Below are positions 8,106 to 15,852 of a stretch of DNA of 45,420 bases, piece after piece. The stretch is from DATKSG01 sp035531775. GTDB taxonomy: Bacteria > Actinomycetota > Acidimicrobiia > Acidimicrobiales > UBA8190. Position 1 is the stretch's first letter. Each line of letters opens with the position of its first letter. Location: NCBI GenBank assembly GCA_035531775.1, contig DATKSG010000016.1, positions 1 to 45,420 of the forward strand, in the 5' to 3' direction. Below the pieces are notes generated by a model. That model searched no databases. It saw nothing but the letters and a program-made list of their open reading frames with translations, and had not been told where the DNA came from. The position numbers and the translations under genes were made by a program.

Positions 8106-8774
8106 CTATCTCCCGAGCCCCGCTGTCGAAGGTGTAGAGCTCGCCTCGGCCGACCACGTCTCCAGCAGGTGGAGCAATCCGGCCCGGCTATGGGTCCACG
8201 TACTGTCGGTCGCGTCAGCGCTTTGGCCCAGCAACGGCATGATCGCAAGCCCGCGAACCGTCGCTAGACTCAAGGCGATCAGATCGTCGAGGTCGTGATT
8301 CTCGGTCGTTCCCGTAAATGCGTGTCGCAGAAGTGGCATCGCTTCCTCACGGAACGAGATCTCCACAATTGCGGGCTGGACTCGTAGCTCGGGGTCGGTA
8401 CGTGCGTGCACAGCCAGCTCGAGCACGGTCGTGAACAGCGGACCGCAATAGAGCCCCCACAGCATGTCCAACGCGGCGGCCTGGCGTCCGGCGCCTGGCG
8501 GTAGGGCTTTGACTCGATCGGCGAACTCCCGGCCCACGCGATGGGCCAGCACCTCGAGCGTCGATCGGAGCAGACAGGCTCGGGTTTGAAAATGGTGGAG
8601 GTGCGCACCTCGGGACAAGGCAGCTCGCTCGGAGATCGCCGCCGTTGTCGATTTGTCGTAGCCGAGCTCGACCAGGCACTCGATGGTGGCGTCGAGCAGT
8701 GCTTTACGGGTACTCGCCGAACGTTCCTGTTGGGTAAGGCGGCGTCGGGGGGCGAGCTCAGCCACGTCGGTCAC
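8106..8774 (-). CDS. TetR family regulator, probably autoregulated
   Basis: A 222-residue TetR-type repressor. The helix-turn-helix covers residues about 20-65 (TRKALLDATIECLVELGYDK, then AAISERAALSRGAHLHHF). The ligand domain is Leu- and Ala-rich and without a clear subfamily signature. An ATG at 8801 is in frame, but it falls inside a TTGACA/TAGTCT promoter on the same strand. The GTG at 8774 lies seven bases after the -10 box, so a leaderless GTG start is preferred. A palindrome covers that -35 box, so the protein should repress itself and the downstream secreted hydrolase. The inducer is probably a substrate or product of the hydrolase, by inference only. Confidence 0.85.
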   Translation of the reverse strand: MTDVAELAPRRRLTQQERSASTRKALLDATIECLVELGYDKSTTAAISERAALSRGAHLHHFQTRACLLRSTLEVLAHRVGREFADRVKALPPGAGRQAAALDMLWGLYCGPLFTTVLELAVHARTDPELRVQPAIVEISFREEAMPLLRHAFTGTTENHDLDDLIALSLATVRGLAIMPLLGQSADATDSTWTHSRAGLLHLLETWSAEASSTPSTAGLGR

Positions 8775-8781
8775 GCGGCCG

Positions 8782-8819
8782 AGACTACCAAATACATTCA
8801 TTCTGTCAAGAATGTATTT
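8782..8819 (-). promoter_or_regulatory. tetR promoter with perfect palindromic operator
   Basis: AAATACATTC (8790-8799) and GAATGTATTT (8810-8819) form a perfect 10-base inverted repeat with a 10-base centre. On the minus strand the centre contains TTGACA (8804-8809, -35). TAGTCT lies at 8782-8787 (-10), after a 16-base spacer. A TetR dimer bound here would block RNA polymerase. Confidence 0.75.
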
Positions 8820-8846
8820 GCCTCTTGGTGAGCTCTTCCTCAGTGG

Positions 8847-9045
8847 CCCACCGTCGTCACGGGCGCCGCCGTGGGTTCGCCATCGGCGTGGCCTGGTTCG
8901 CTGGATCTTCCTCATCAACGTCCCCGTCGGCGCCGGTGATCCCCACCGAGGTCTTCGCCGTGCGCCAGTGCAGCGTCACCAGTGTGGTGACCTTCCTGGT
9001 CTACGCCGCGTTGGGCGGGACGCTGTTCCTCCTACCCGGGTCGAA
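8847..9045 (+). pseudogene. DHA2 (EmrB/QacA) drug-transporter remnant
   Basis: Pieces of a 14-helix MFS exporter appear in two frames. GFAIGVAW runs in one frame, then RWIFLINVPVGA after a shift near 8893-8897 (the family's W-R-W-x-F-x-I-N-x-P-x-G motif). Returning to the first frame gives VRQCSVTSVVTFLVYAALGG and TLFLLP, a helix that in intact proteins lies many residues further on. So a central deletion plus a frameshift have occurred and both ends are missing. It lies directly downstream of the tetR operator on the opposite strand, where a TetR-controlled exporter would be expected, so it may have been the original partner of the repressor. Confidence 0.65.
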
Positions 9046-9109
9046 GGGAAGTGGCATCCACCACTGGCTCTACTCATCGGCGGTTCCGCAGCCCCTACGC
9101 TGCCCCACC

Positions 9110-11488
9110 ATGGCGGGCGACCCGGTGACGGCACAGGCCTTGGGCATCGACCTGCCCGAGACCTTCGGCTACCGGCTGAAGCGCATCTTCCTCGGGCCGC
9201 CGCTGGTCACCGAGGAGCTGCCCAACGAGCGGCTGACCGACACCACCGCCCTCGGGGTGCTCGCCCCCGACTGCATCTCGTCCTCGGCCTACGGCAGCGA
9301 GGAGATGCTGCGCGAGATGGTGCCCTATATCGGGCTGGCCGCCTTCTCGTTGCTCATCCCGGTGACCATTGCCATTTTGATCGTGCTGTTCCTGGTCACG
9401 CTGTCCTATCGCGAAGTGGTCATGGTCTACACGCGCGCCGGCGGCTCGTACGTGGTGGCCCGGGACAACTTCGGGTCCAACATCGCCCAGATCGCGGCGG
9501 TGGCACTCCTAATCGACTACACCGTCACCGTGGCGGTGCAGTCCGCCGCCGGCACCGACGCCCTCACCTCGGCCATCCCCGCTGCCGTGCCCTATACCGT
9601 GCCCATCACCGTGGCCGTGGTGCTGCTGCTGGTCTACGGCAACCTGCGCGGCCTGCGCGAGGCCGGAAGGGCCTTCGCCTTCCCCACGTACTTCTTCATC
9701 CTGGCCCTGACCGCCGTCATCGTCACCGGCTTCGTGAAGGCCCTCACCGGCACCCTGGGCCACGCCGTCCCCCACAAGGGGGTGATGACCCAGACCCATT
9801 CGCTGCTGTCGGGGACCCACGGGCTGCTCCTGGGACTCGGCTTCTTCTACCTGCTGCGCGCCTTCGCCAACGGGGGGTCCTCGCTCACCGGCCTGGAGGC
9901 CATCTCCAACGGGGTGTCGGCCTTCAAGCCCCCCGAGGGCGTCCACGCCCGGCGCACCCTGGTGGTCATGAGCAGCGTGCTCGGCTTCCTCGTCCTCGGG
10001 GTGTCGCTGCTGGCTCGCTTCACCCATGCGCTGCCGTACGTGAGCGGGACGCCGACGGTCATCTCCGAGGAGGCCAAGGTGGTCTTCGGTGCACACGGGG
10101 CCGGCGCCGTTCTCTACTTCGTGGTCCAGCTGGCCACCTTGCTCATCCTCTACACCGGCGCCAACACCAGCTTCAACGGCTTTCCCTACCTGGCCAGCTT
10201 CGTGGCCGAGGACAGCTTCTTGCCGCGCCAGCTCACGCGGCGCGGACACCGCCTGGCCTTCTCCAACGGGATCCTGGTGCTGGCCGTGGTGTCGATCGTC
10301 CTGCTCATCGTGACCCGCGCCCAGGTGGCCTCGTTGGTGGCCGTCTACGCCATCGGCGTGTTCACCGGCTTCACCATGGCCGGGGCCGGAATGGTGAAGC
10401 ACCACCTCACCCACCGCGCCCGCGGATATCGCCACCGCATCCTCATCAACGGCGCTGCCGCTGTGACCTCGGGCCTGGTGGTGCTCATCTTCGCCGTCAC
10501 CAAGTTCACCGAGGGCGCATACATAGTGGTGGTGCTGTTCCCGGTCATGGTGTGGGGGCTCATCCGCTTGAACCACCAGTACCGGGAGGAAGCGGCCGTG
10601 CTCGGCGAGGGGGTGGCGGCCCGGGCCGCCGAGGCGCCCACCTTGCGGCTGCACGCCGTGCGGGTGCTCGTGGACCGTCTGGATCTGGCCACCGCCCGCG
10701 CCATCCAGTTCGCCCGCACCCTGCATCCCGACGACCTGCGCGCTGTGCACTTCGTCCTCGACAGCCGTCGGGCTGAGCTGCTGAGCGAGCGCTGGACCCG
10801 CCTGGGACTGTCGCGCCTGCCGCTGGAGCTCATCGAATGCCCCGACCGCCGCCTGCCGCGCGCCGCGCTGGAGCTGGCGGCCGAGGCGGCGGCCGACGGC
10901 CAGACCGAGGTCAGCCTGCTGCTGCCGCGACGCGCCTACGGGCGGGTGTGGAGCCGGTTCCTCCACGACCAGACCGCCGACCGCATAGTGGTGGCCGTCA
11001 GCCAGCTCGAGCACGTGACCGCCACCATCGTCCCCTTCGAGGTTCGAAAGGCCCTGGCCGAGCGCCACCACGAAGCCCACGTGCCCGCGCCCGGCCCGGT
11101 GCTGAGCCCGGCTGACCACGCCGTGCGGGCCATGGTGGGCGAGCCCGACCCGGCCGAGCGCCTGGCCGTCGAACGCGACGAGGCCCTGGCCGCCGTGGAT
11201 GGGGGCGGCCTCACCCTCATCTCCCAGCTCCGACAGCGCCAGACGGCCAAGGTGGCGGGCCGGGTCCGCTCGGTGCGGGTTCAGCCCCTGGCCGGCGTGC
11301 CCACCTTGGAGTGCACCCTGACCGACAGCACGGGCCGGCTGCTCGTGACCTTCCTGGGCCGCCGCCGGGTGCCCGGCGTGGAGCCGGGGACCCGGCTGGT
11401 GGTGGAGGGCATGGTGGGGACCCATCGTGGGCAACCCACCATCTTGAACCCCATCTACGAAATCGTGGCGCCGGCCGAGGGGGAGTAG
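9110..11488 (+). CDS. APC family amino acid permease with C-terminal OB-fold domain
   Basis: A 792-residue protein. Residues about 20-510 form the APC permease core with roughly 12 hydrophobic helices. The first helix region contains APDCISSSAYGSEEML, the family's unwound substrate-binding segment. Residues about 510-660 are a cytoplasmic domain with a nucleotide-fold look. Residues about 697-785 (ISQLRQRQTAKVAGRVRSVR onward, then LECTLTDSTGRLLVTFLGRR) match the OB-fold of RecG-like nucleic-acid-binding proteins, which in many actinobacteria is a separate gene near an APC permease. ATG 9110 is chosen because the upstream frame encodes the drug-transporter remnant. There is no Shine-Dalgarno, but TACGCT eight bases before ATG would allow a leaderless transcript. 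Confidence 0.85.
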   Translation: MAGDPVTAQALGIDLPETFGYRLKRIFLGPPLVTEELPNERLTDTTALGVLAPDCISSSAYGSEEMLREMVPYIGLAAFSLLIPVTIAILIVLFLVTLSYREVVMVYTRAGGSYVVARDNFGSNIAQIAAVALLIDYTVTVAVQSAAGTDALTSAIPAAVPYTVPITVAVVLLLVYGNLRGLREAGRAFAFPTYFFILALTAVIVTGFVKALTGTLGHAVPHKGVMTQTHSLLSGTHGLLLGLGFFYLLRAFANGGSSLTGLEAISNGVSAFKPPEGVHARRTLVVMSSVLGFLVLGVSLLARFTHALPYVSGTPTVISEEAKVVFGAHGAGAVLYFVVQLATLLILYTGANTSFNGFPYLASFVAEDSFLPRQLTRRGHRLAFSNGILVLAVVSIVLLIVTRAQVASLVAVYAIGVFTGFTMAGAGMVKHHLTHRARGYRHRILINGAAAVTSGLVVLIFAVTKFTEGAYIVVVLFPVMVWGLIRLNHQYREEAAVLGEGVAARAAEAPTLRLHAVRVLVDRLDLATARAIQFARTLHPDDLRAVHFVLDSRRAELLSERWTRLGLSRLPLELIECPDRRLPRAALELAAEAAADGQTEVSLLLPRRAYGRVWSRFLHDQTADRIVVAVSQLEHVTATIVPFEVRKALAERHHEAHVPAPGPVLSPADHAVRAMVGEPDPAERLAVERDEALAAVDGGGLTLISQLRQRQTAKVAGRVRSVRVQPLAGVPTLECTLTDSTGRLLVTFLGRRRVPGVEPGTRLVVEGMVGTHRGQPTILNPIYEIVAPAEGE

Positions 11489-11557
11489 CCTGGGGGGTTC
11501 ACGGACCCGTTGCCGGTGGCGTCATCGGCGCTGAACGGGCCTCGGAAGGACCAACCC

Positions 11558-12067
11558 ATGGCACTGGCGGCAGTGCTGGAGCACAGGGCCCCCCGCCACG
11601 AAGGGGACACCGGCCAGGCTGAGGCCGCGCCGGGTGGCGCTTCGTCCACCGCCGGGCAGACGGCGAGGCCCGAGACGCAGGCCCAGCGGCAGCGGCTACT
11701 GGTAACCGAGGACGACGCCGACCTGCGCAGCTCGCTGGCCGAGATCCTGCGCATGGCCGGCCACGAGGTGCTCGAGGCCGAGGACGGTGTGCAGGCTTTG
11801 GAGATCATGCGCCGGGAGCCCATCAGCCTGCTCCTGCTCGACCTCCACATGCCCAAATGCGACGGGGTCGGTGTGCTCGGGGCGCTCGACCCCCCGCCCC
11901 CCATGGTGGTGGTGTACTCGGCCTTCGAGTACTTCACCCCCAACGACCTGCGCGAGAAGATCGGGCCCAAAGTCTTCCGCTACCTGAGGAAGCCCTGTTC
12001 GCCTCCCCAGATCCTCGCTGCCGTGGCCGACGCCATCGAGTCCTACGACAAGCTGACTGGCGGATAG
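11558..12067 (+). CDS. Single-domain response regulator
   Basis: 169 residues, with a disordered first 45 and then a receiver domain. Acidic pocket residues are Glu51, Asp52 and Asp53, the phospho-acceptor is Asp95 in LLDLHMP, the switch residue is Ser121 in VYSAFEYF, and Lys145 is in LRKPCSP. No output domain follows, so it must act by protein contact or as a phosphate relay. GGAAGGA ends seven bases before ATG 11558, which decides the start over in-frame codons upstream. It lies 69 bases after the permease gene on the same strand, so cotranscription is possible. No histidine kinase is encoded in the window, so the partner is unknown. Confidence 0.9.
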   Translation: MALAAVLEHRAPRHEGDTGQAEAAPGGASSTAGQTARPETQAQRQRLLVTEDDADLRSSLAEILRMAGHEVLEAEDGVQALEIMRREPISLLLLDLHMPKCDGVGVLGALDPPPPMVVVYSAFEYFTPNDLREKIGPKVFRYLRKPCSPPQILAAVADAIESYDKLTGG

Positions 12068-12076
12068 GACCCGAAG

Positions 12077-12778
12077 TCAGCGGGTGGCGGCCGGCCCCCG
12101 TGGCGCGCTCGACACCATGGTGGCCTTCACCACCAGGCGCTGTCGGGCCGATCCCCTGGGCGTGCAGGTGGTGAGGGTCAAGGTGTACTGCCCCGGCGTG
12201 TTGGCCACCACCGCCACGTCGTGCGGCGACACGGCAAAGGGCTCGGAGCTCACCACGTACCGGCACGTCACCTGACGGGTCTCGAGCACCACGGCGTCGC
12301 CGGGGACGAGCTCGTTCAGGTTGTAGAAGGGGTGCAGGAAGGTGGTGCGGTGGCCGGCGATGGCCACGTCGCCCACGGCGCAGGGCATGGGAGAGGCCGG
12401 GTAGTGGCCAGGACCCTTGGCCAGGTCGCCCTCGTCGGTGCCCTGGACCACCACCATGTCGACGCCGATCGACGGGATCGAAATTCGCCCGATGGGGGCG
12501 CCGTTGCCGGTGCCGGCCTGGGCGCCCACCGCCGGGTCGTCCAACTGGCCGGCCAGCACCTGCTGCTCGTGGTGGGCGTACCAGTCCGAAAGGGTGGGGA
12601 AGGCCAAGGCGACCGCCGCCGCCAGGGCGCACAGCACAGCCAGGGCTGGCAGGCCGAAGCGGGCGAAGCGGCTGCCCGACAGGCGGGCCAGCAGCGACTT
12701 CCGCCCCCGGCCCCCGCCGCCGGCCGGAGCCGGCGACTGGGTACGGGAGCGGGACGCCGACGTGAGCAACGTCGTCAT
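12077..12778 (-). CDS. Class E sortase
   Basis: 233 residues. An Arg- and Ser-rich cytoplasmic start leads to a membrane anchor at residues about 42-64, then the sortase barrel. Catalytic residues are visible: His in IAGHRTTF, Cys in TLTTCTPRGSARQRL, and Arg five residues after it. The TLTTC..R.SA.QRL pattern is typical of class E sortases of actinobacteria, which cut cell-wall sorting signals and join the protein to peptidoglycan or pili. The adjacent minus-strand gene, four bases upstream, encodes an LPFTG protein that is the obvious substrate. The pair was probably made as one operon from the promoter beyond 13757. Confidence 0.92.
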   Translation of the reverse strand: MTTLLTSASRSRTQSPAPAGGGGRGRKSLLARLSGSRFARFGLPALAVLCALAAAVALAFPTLSDWYAHHEQQVLAGQLDDPAVGAQAGTGNGAPIGRISIPSIGVDMVVVQGTDEGDLAKGPGHYPASPMPCAVGDVAIAGHRTTFLHPFYNLNELVPGDAVVLETRQVTCRYVVSSEPFAVSPHDVAVVANTPGQYTLTLTTCTPRGSARQRLVVKATMVSSAPRGPAATR

Positions 12779-12782
12779 CGGA

Positions 12783-13757
12783 TCAGAGCGAGCGGCGGGC
12801 GACGAGGCGCAACGACAGGGCGATGAGCCCGACCAGCCCGGCCATGCCGAGAGCCACGGCCCCGGCCAGGCGGATCCAACCGGGCTCGCCGGTGAAGGGC
12901 AGGGAGCCGCCAGGCATGGTGGCCGGCCCCGACCCGGCGTCGGCGAAGGGCGTGGCCGCCGAGGCGTCGAAGGTGCTGCCCGAGGGGTTGCTGGCCGGCG
13001 TGGCTGTCGTCGACACGCCGGACAGGGGGAGGCTGCTCACCAAGGGCAAGGTGCTCGCCCCAGGGAGCGAACCGAACCCGGGCACGGCGCTCAGGCCCGG
13101 GACCGAGCCGATGGCCGGGATGCCCGAGGCGCTGCCGCCGCCGTTACCGGCCGTGGCGCCGATGATGGTGCCGAGCCCGGGGATGGTGCTCGGGTCGGGC
13201 AAGCCCGAGGCGGGCAGGGCCAGCGGGAGTTCGGAGAAGCCGGGGAGGACGCCGATGCCAGGCAGGCCGGCCGAGGCCAGCAACTGGCCGAGCACGGTGC
13301 CGGGGTCGGGCACCCCGCCCCCGGGCACTGCCACCGGCAGGCTGGAGGTGGACAGGCCATCCGCGGGCACAGACAGCGGCAAGCTGGAAATGGGCAGGCT
13401 GGAAATGGGCAGGCTGGAAATGGGCAGGCTGGAGGTGGACAGGCCGTTGGGCACTGCCACCGGCAGGCTGGAAGTGGACAGGCCGCTGGGCACTGCCACC
13501 GGCAAGCTGGAGGTGGGCAGGCCGCTGGGCACTGCTACCGGCAGGCTGGAGGTGGGCAGGCCGCTGGGCACTGCCACCGGCAGGCTGGAGGCGTCGGGTA
13601 TCTGGACCGGCACACCGCCGAGTAGCGAGCCGACGGGGCCAGGCAGCGTGCCGGCCGAGGCCGATCCGACTGACAGCGGGCCGAGCAGCAAGGCGGCCGA
13701 GGCGCCCAAGGACACGCCGAGAACTTTCCACGAGCGAATGATCGAACTAACCGACAT
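12783..13757 (-). CDS. LPFTG-anchored surface protein with SSLPVAVPSGL repeats
   Basis: A 324-residue exported protein. The signal peptide covers residues about 1-35, ending in a GSASAG region. It is followed by four 13-residue repeats of the type SSLPVAVPSGLPT, then short SSLPI units, and a long Pro/Gly/Ser/Leu-rich low-complexity region without cysteine. The C-terminus is a full sorting signal: LPFTG at residues 286-290 (12888-12902), a hydrophobic helix and a basic tail (RLVARR). No adhesin or enzyme domain is seen, so a spacer, stalk or matrix role is likely. Class E sortases often prefer LAXTG, so LPFTG is a small departure. Repeat number may vary between strains. Confidence 0.88.
   Translation of the reverse strand: MSVSSIIRSWKVLGVSLGASAALLLGPLSVGSASAGTLPGPVGSLLGGVPVQIPDASSLPVAVPSGLPTSSLPVAVPSGLPTSSLPVAVPSGLSTSSLPVAVPNGLSTSSLPISSLPISSLPISSLPLSVPADGLSTSSLPVAVPGGGVPDPGTVLGQLLASAGLPGIGVLPGFSELPLALPASGLPDPSTIPGLGTIIGATAGNGGGSASGIPAIGSVPGLSAVPGFGSLPGASTLPLVSSLPLSGVSTTATPASNPSGSTFDASAATPFADAGSGPATMPGGSLPFTGEPGWIRLAGAVALGMAGLVGLIALSLRLVARRSL
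13381..13440. repeat. 15-base tandem repeat in the LPFTG gene
   Basis: Four adjacent 15-base units (three nearly identical AGGCTGGAAATGGGC types, then a diverged one) encode SSLPI units on the minus strand. Confidence 0.85.
13441..13596. repeat. 39-base tandem repeat in the LPFTG gene
   Basis: Four 39-base units start at 13441, 13480, 13519 and 13558. They differ by a few bases, mostly silent or Ser/Asn and Pro/Ser changes, and encode the 13-residue repeat. The 15-base array is directly adjacent and appears to be a shortened version of the same unit. Confidence 0.88.
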
Positions 13758-13960
13758 CTGAGCCCTCCCCTGTAGATCGGACTCAGTCCCCCCGAGCCCG
13801 GCTGACCACAGAAGATGAACGGACGAACACTCCGCGTATCACTGCGATTATTCGCGAAATTTGTGCTCCGGGCCAGAATTCCCTGTGACCAGGCAAAATG
13901 GCGCCCGCCGCCAGGATGCTGGCTACCGCCGCGTGGCCGGCCCAAGCGTGCCGGCCCGGC

Positions 13961-14728
13961 TCACGGGATCCCCCCGTCCACCCGCAGCACCGCCCCACTG
14001 GTGAAGCTCGAGGCGTCGCTGGCGAAGTAGAGCGCGGCGCCCACCACTTCGTCGGGCTGGCCGCCACGCTGCAGGGCGTGGCGCTTGGCCCCCTCGGCGA
14101 AGGCTTCTAGGTCCCAGGCCTTGGCCACATCGGTGAAGAACGGCCCGGGCATGATGCAGTTCACCCGCACGGTGGGCCCGAGCGCCCGGGCGAACCCCAC
14201 GGTCATGGCGTTCACGCCGGCCTTGGCCGCTGCGTAGGGGATGATCCACGGCGTCGGGCGGATCGAGCCGGTGCTGCTCACGTTGATGATCGAACCGCCA
14301 CCATGGCCCCGCATGCGCTCACCCACCAGTGAGGTGAGGCGGAAGACCCCTTTCAAGTTGAGGTCCACCACCTTGTCCCACAGCGCTTCGGTGACCTCGT
14401 CGAGCTCGCCGTAGACGAGGGACATCCCGGCGTTGTTCACCAGCACGTCCACTTGGCCGAAGGTGTCGTAGGCGGCGTCGGCCAGGTGCTCGAGCTCGTC
14501 CCAGTGCCCGACGTGGCACGACACGGCCAGGGCCCGGCGCCCCATGGCCCGGGCCATGGCGGCCACCTCCTCACAGGCGTCGAGCTTGCGACTGGCCACC
14601 ACCACATCGGCCCCGGCGGCGGCCAGCCCGAGCACCATGGCGCGTCCGAGGCCGCGGCTGCCACCGGTCACCATGGCCACCTTGCCGGTGAGATCGAAGC
14701 GCGCTGCCGGGGGCGGCGAATCAGTCAC
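13961..14728 (-). CDS. SDR family oxidoreductase
   Basis: A 255-residue classical short-chain dehydrogenase. The cofactor motif TGGSRGLG sits at about residues 21-28, LVNNAG near 96, the catalytic Ser in INVSSTGS, Tyr and Lys in PYAAAKAG, and the C-terminal SGAVLRVDGG. The start overlaps the stop of the upstream phosphotransferase gene by four bases, so the two are translationally coupled. In a pathway with the upstream kinase and acyl-CoA dehydrogenase it could oxidise a hydroxyacyl-CoA or reduce a ketoacyl-CoA. Asp/Arg content after the second strand (ASRKLD) suggests NADP(H) may be accepted, which is weak evidence. Confidence 0.92.
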   Translation of the reverse strand: MTDSPPPAARFDLTGKVAMVTGGSRGLGRAMVLGLAAAGADVVVASRKLDACEEVAAMARAMGRRALAVSCHVGHWDELEHLADAAYDTFGQVDVLVNNAGMSLVYGELDEVTEALWDKVVDLNLKGVFRLTSLVGERMRGHGGGSIINVSSTGSIRPTPWIIPYAAAKAGVNAMTVGFARALGPTVRVNCIMPGPFFTDVAKAWDLEAFAEGAKRHALQRGGQPDEVVGAALYFASDASSFTSGAVLRVDGGIP

Positions 14729-15822
14729 TGGGCCACGGTGGAGCGGTCACCGGTGAAGGGGGCCAGGGTTGACGAGGCGGCCAGCTCGGCGGCGCGCCGC
14801 GCCAGGCTCAACACCACGTCGCCGAAGGCGGCCATCTTCGGGTTGTCCGCACTCCCCTGCACCACGCGGGCATAGCCGGCCTCGAGCACCACAGCCAGCT
14901 TGAACCGGGCCAGCACCACGTAGTAGTCGATGTCGTCCACGAGCCGGCCACTGGTCCGGGCGTAGTGCTCGAGCAGCTGCTCCCGAGTCGGCATGCCGCT
15001 GTAATCGACGTAGCTCCCGGTGGTGCGGTCCTCGTCGGGATCGAGCCAGCCCTGGATGACCCAGCCCAGGTCCAGCAACGGGTCGCCCACCGTGGCCATC
15101 TCCCAGTCCACGATGGCGGCCAGGCGGGCCGGGGGGCCGTGGCGGAACATGACGTTGGCGAACTGGTAGTCGCCGTGCATGATGCCCGGCACGTAGTGGC
15201 CGGGCCGGTGGGTGCGCAGCCAGGCGGCCGCCTCCTCGATCCCGGGGATGGGGCGGAACTGCACCGAGGCCAGATGCGCCATCCACCGGTCGACCTGGCG
15301 CTCGTGGAAGCCCTCGGGGCGGCCGAAGCCTTCGAGCCCACGGGCCTGCCAGTCCACCTTGGCCAGCTTGGCGATCCCGTCCACCAGCTCGAACGCCAGC
15401 CCGGAGCGGGCCTCGAGGTCGGCGTCGAAAGGAGCGGGCCAGCCACCGCCGCCCATGGGCGACCAGCCCTGGACGAACTCCATCAAATAGAAGCAGCCCC
15501 CCAGGAGCTCCGGGTCGTCACCGACGGCCAGCACCCGGGCGTGGGGGACGTCGGTGTCGGCCAGGGCGGCGAGCAGCCGGTACTCGCGCAGCATCGTCTC
15601 GTTGCGCCCGGCCGGCACCACCCGGGGCGGCCGGCGCAGGGCCATGCGGTGCTGGCCCCGGCGGATCTCGAACAGCTCGTTGGACGCCCCGCCGGTGATG
15701 AAGGTGGCCTCGAGCGCCTCGCCGGCGCCGGGGAGGTCGCGCTCGTCCATGAACCGGACCAGACGCTCGGTGTCGATGAGGCCCCGGGTCCGCTCGGCGT
15801 CGTCCACGGCGTCGGCGGCCAC
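14725..15822 (-). CDS. APH-fold phosphotransferase (ACAD10/11 or LvaA-like kinase)
   Basis: 365 residues with the aminoglycoside-phosphotransferase fold. An N-lobe glycine segment is present (FITGGASNELFEI). The catalytic loop is HGDYQFANVMF, and the metal-binding Asp is in VDWEMATVGDPLLDLGW. Close relatives are not antibiotic kinases: they form the N-terminal kinase domain of animal ACAD10/11 and the LvaA kinase, which phosphorylate the 4-hydroxyl of 4-hydroxyacyl-CoAs. The next gene upstream is an ACAD10/11-like dehydrogenase, which strengthens that reading. The start is GTG 15822, 30 bases from the dehydrogenase stop; a later start would remove part of the N-lobe. Function is inferred from family and neighbour. 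Confidence 0.85.
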   Translation of the reverse strand: MAADAVDDAERTRGLIDTERLVRFMDERDLPGAGEALEATFITGGASNELFEIRRGQHRMALRRPPRVVPAGRNETMLREYRLLAALADTDVPHARVLAVGDDPELLGGCFYLMEFVQGWSPMGGGGWPAPFDADLEARSGLAFELVDGIAKLAKVDWQARGLEGFGRPEGFHERQVDRWMAHLASVQFRPIPGIEEAAAWLRTHRPGHYVPGIMHGDYQFANVMFRHGPPARLAAIVDWEMATVGDPLLDLGWVIQGWLDPDEDRTTGSYVDYSGMPTREQLLEHYARTSGRLVDDIDYYVVLARFKLAVVLEAGYARVVQGSADNPKMAAFGDVVLSLARRAAELAASSTLAPFTGDRSTVAQ

Positions 15823-15852
15823 CGTCAGGCCACCGTCACAGATCGGCCACCG

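Noticed and set aside
9509..11434. 641-codon open frame on the minus strand across the permease
   Set aside because: It is the antisense shadow of the APC gene: His-, Gln- and Gly-rich translation with no domains, while the plus strand codes a clear permease.
13381..13596. CRISPR array
   Set aside because: The repeats are directly adjacent, with no unique spacers, and encode a regular protein repeat in one open frame.
13758..13960. Riboswitch or other structured leader before the LPFTG gene
   Set aside because: The 200-base leader has GC-rich runs but I could not match it to any known riboswitch core, and no terminator hairpin is evident.
14725..15822. Antibiotic kinase (aminoglycoside resistance)
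   Set aside because: The catalytic loop is of the APH fold, but the neighbour is an ACAD10/11-like dehydrogenase and the sequence style is that of the acyl-CoA-linked branch, so resistance is unlikely.
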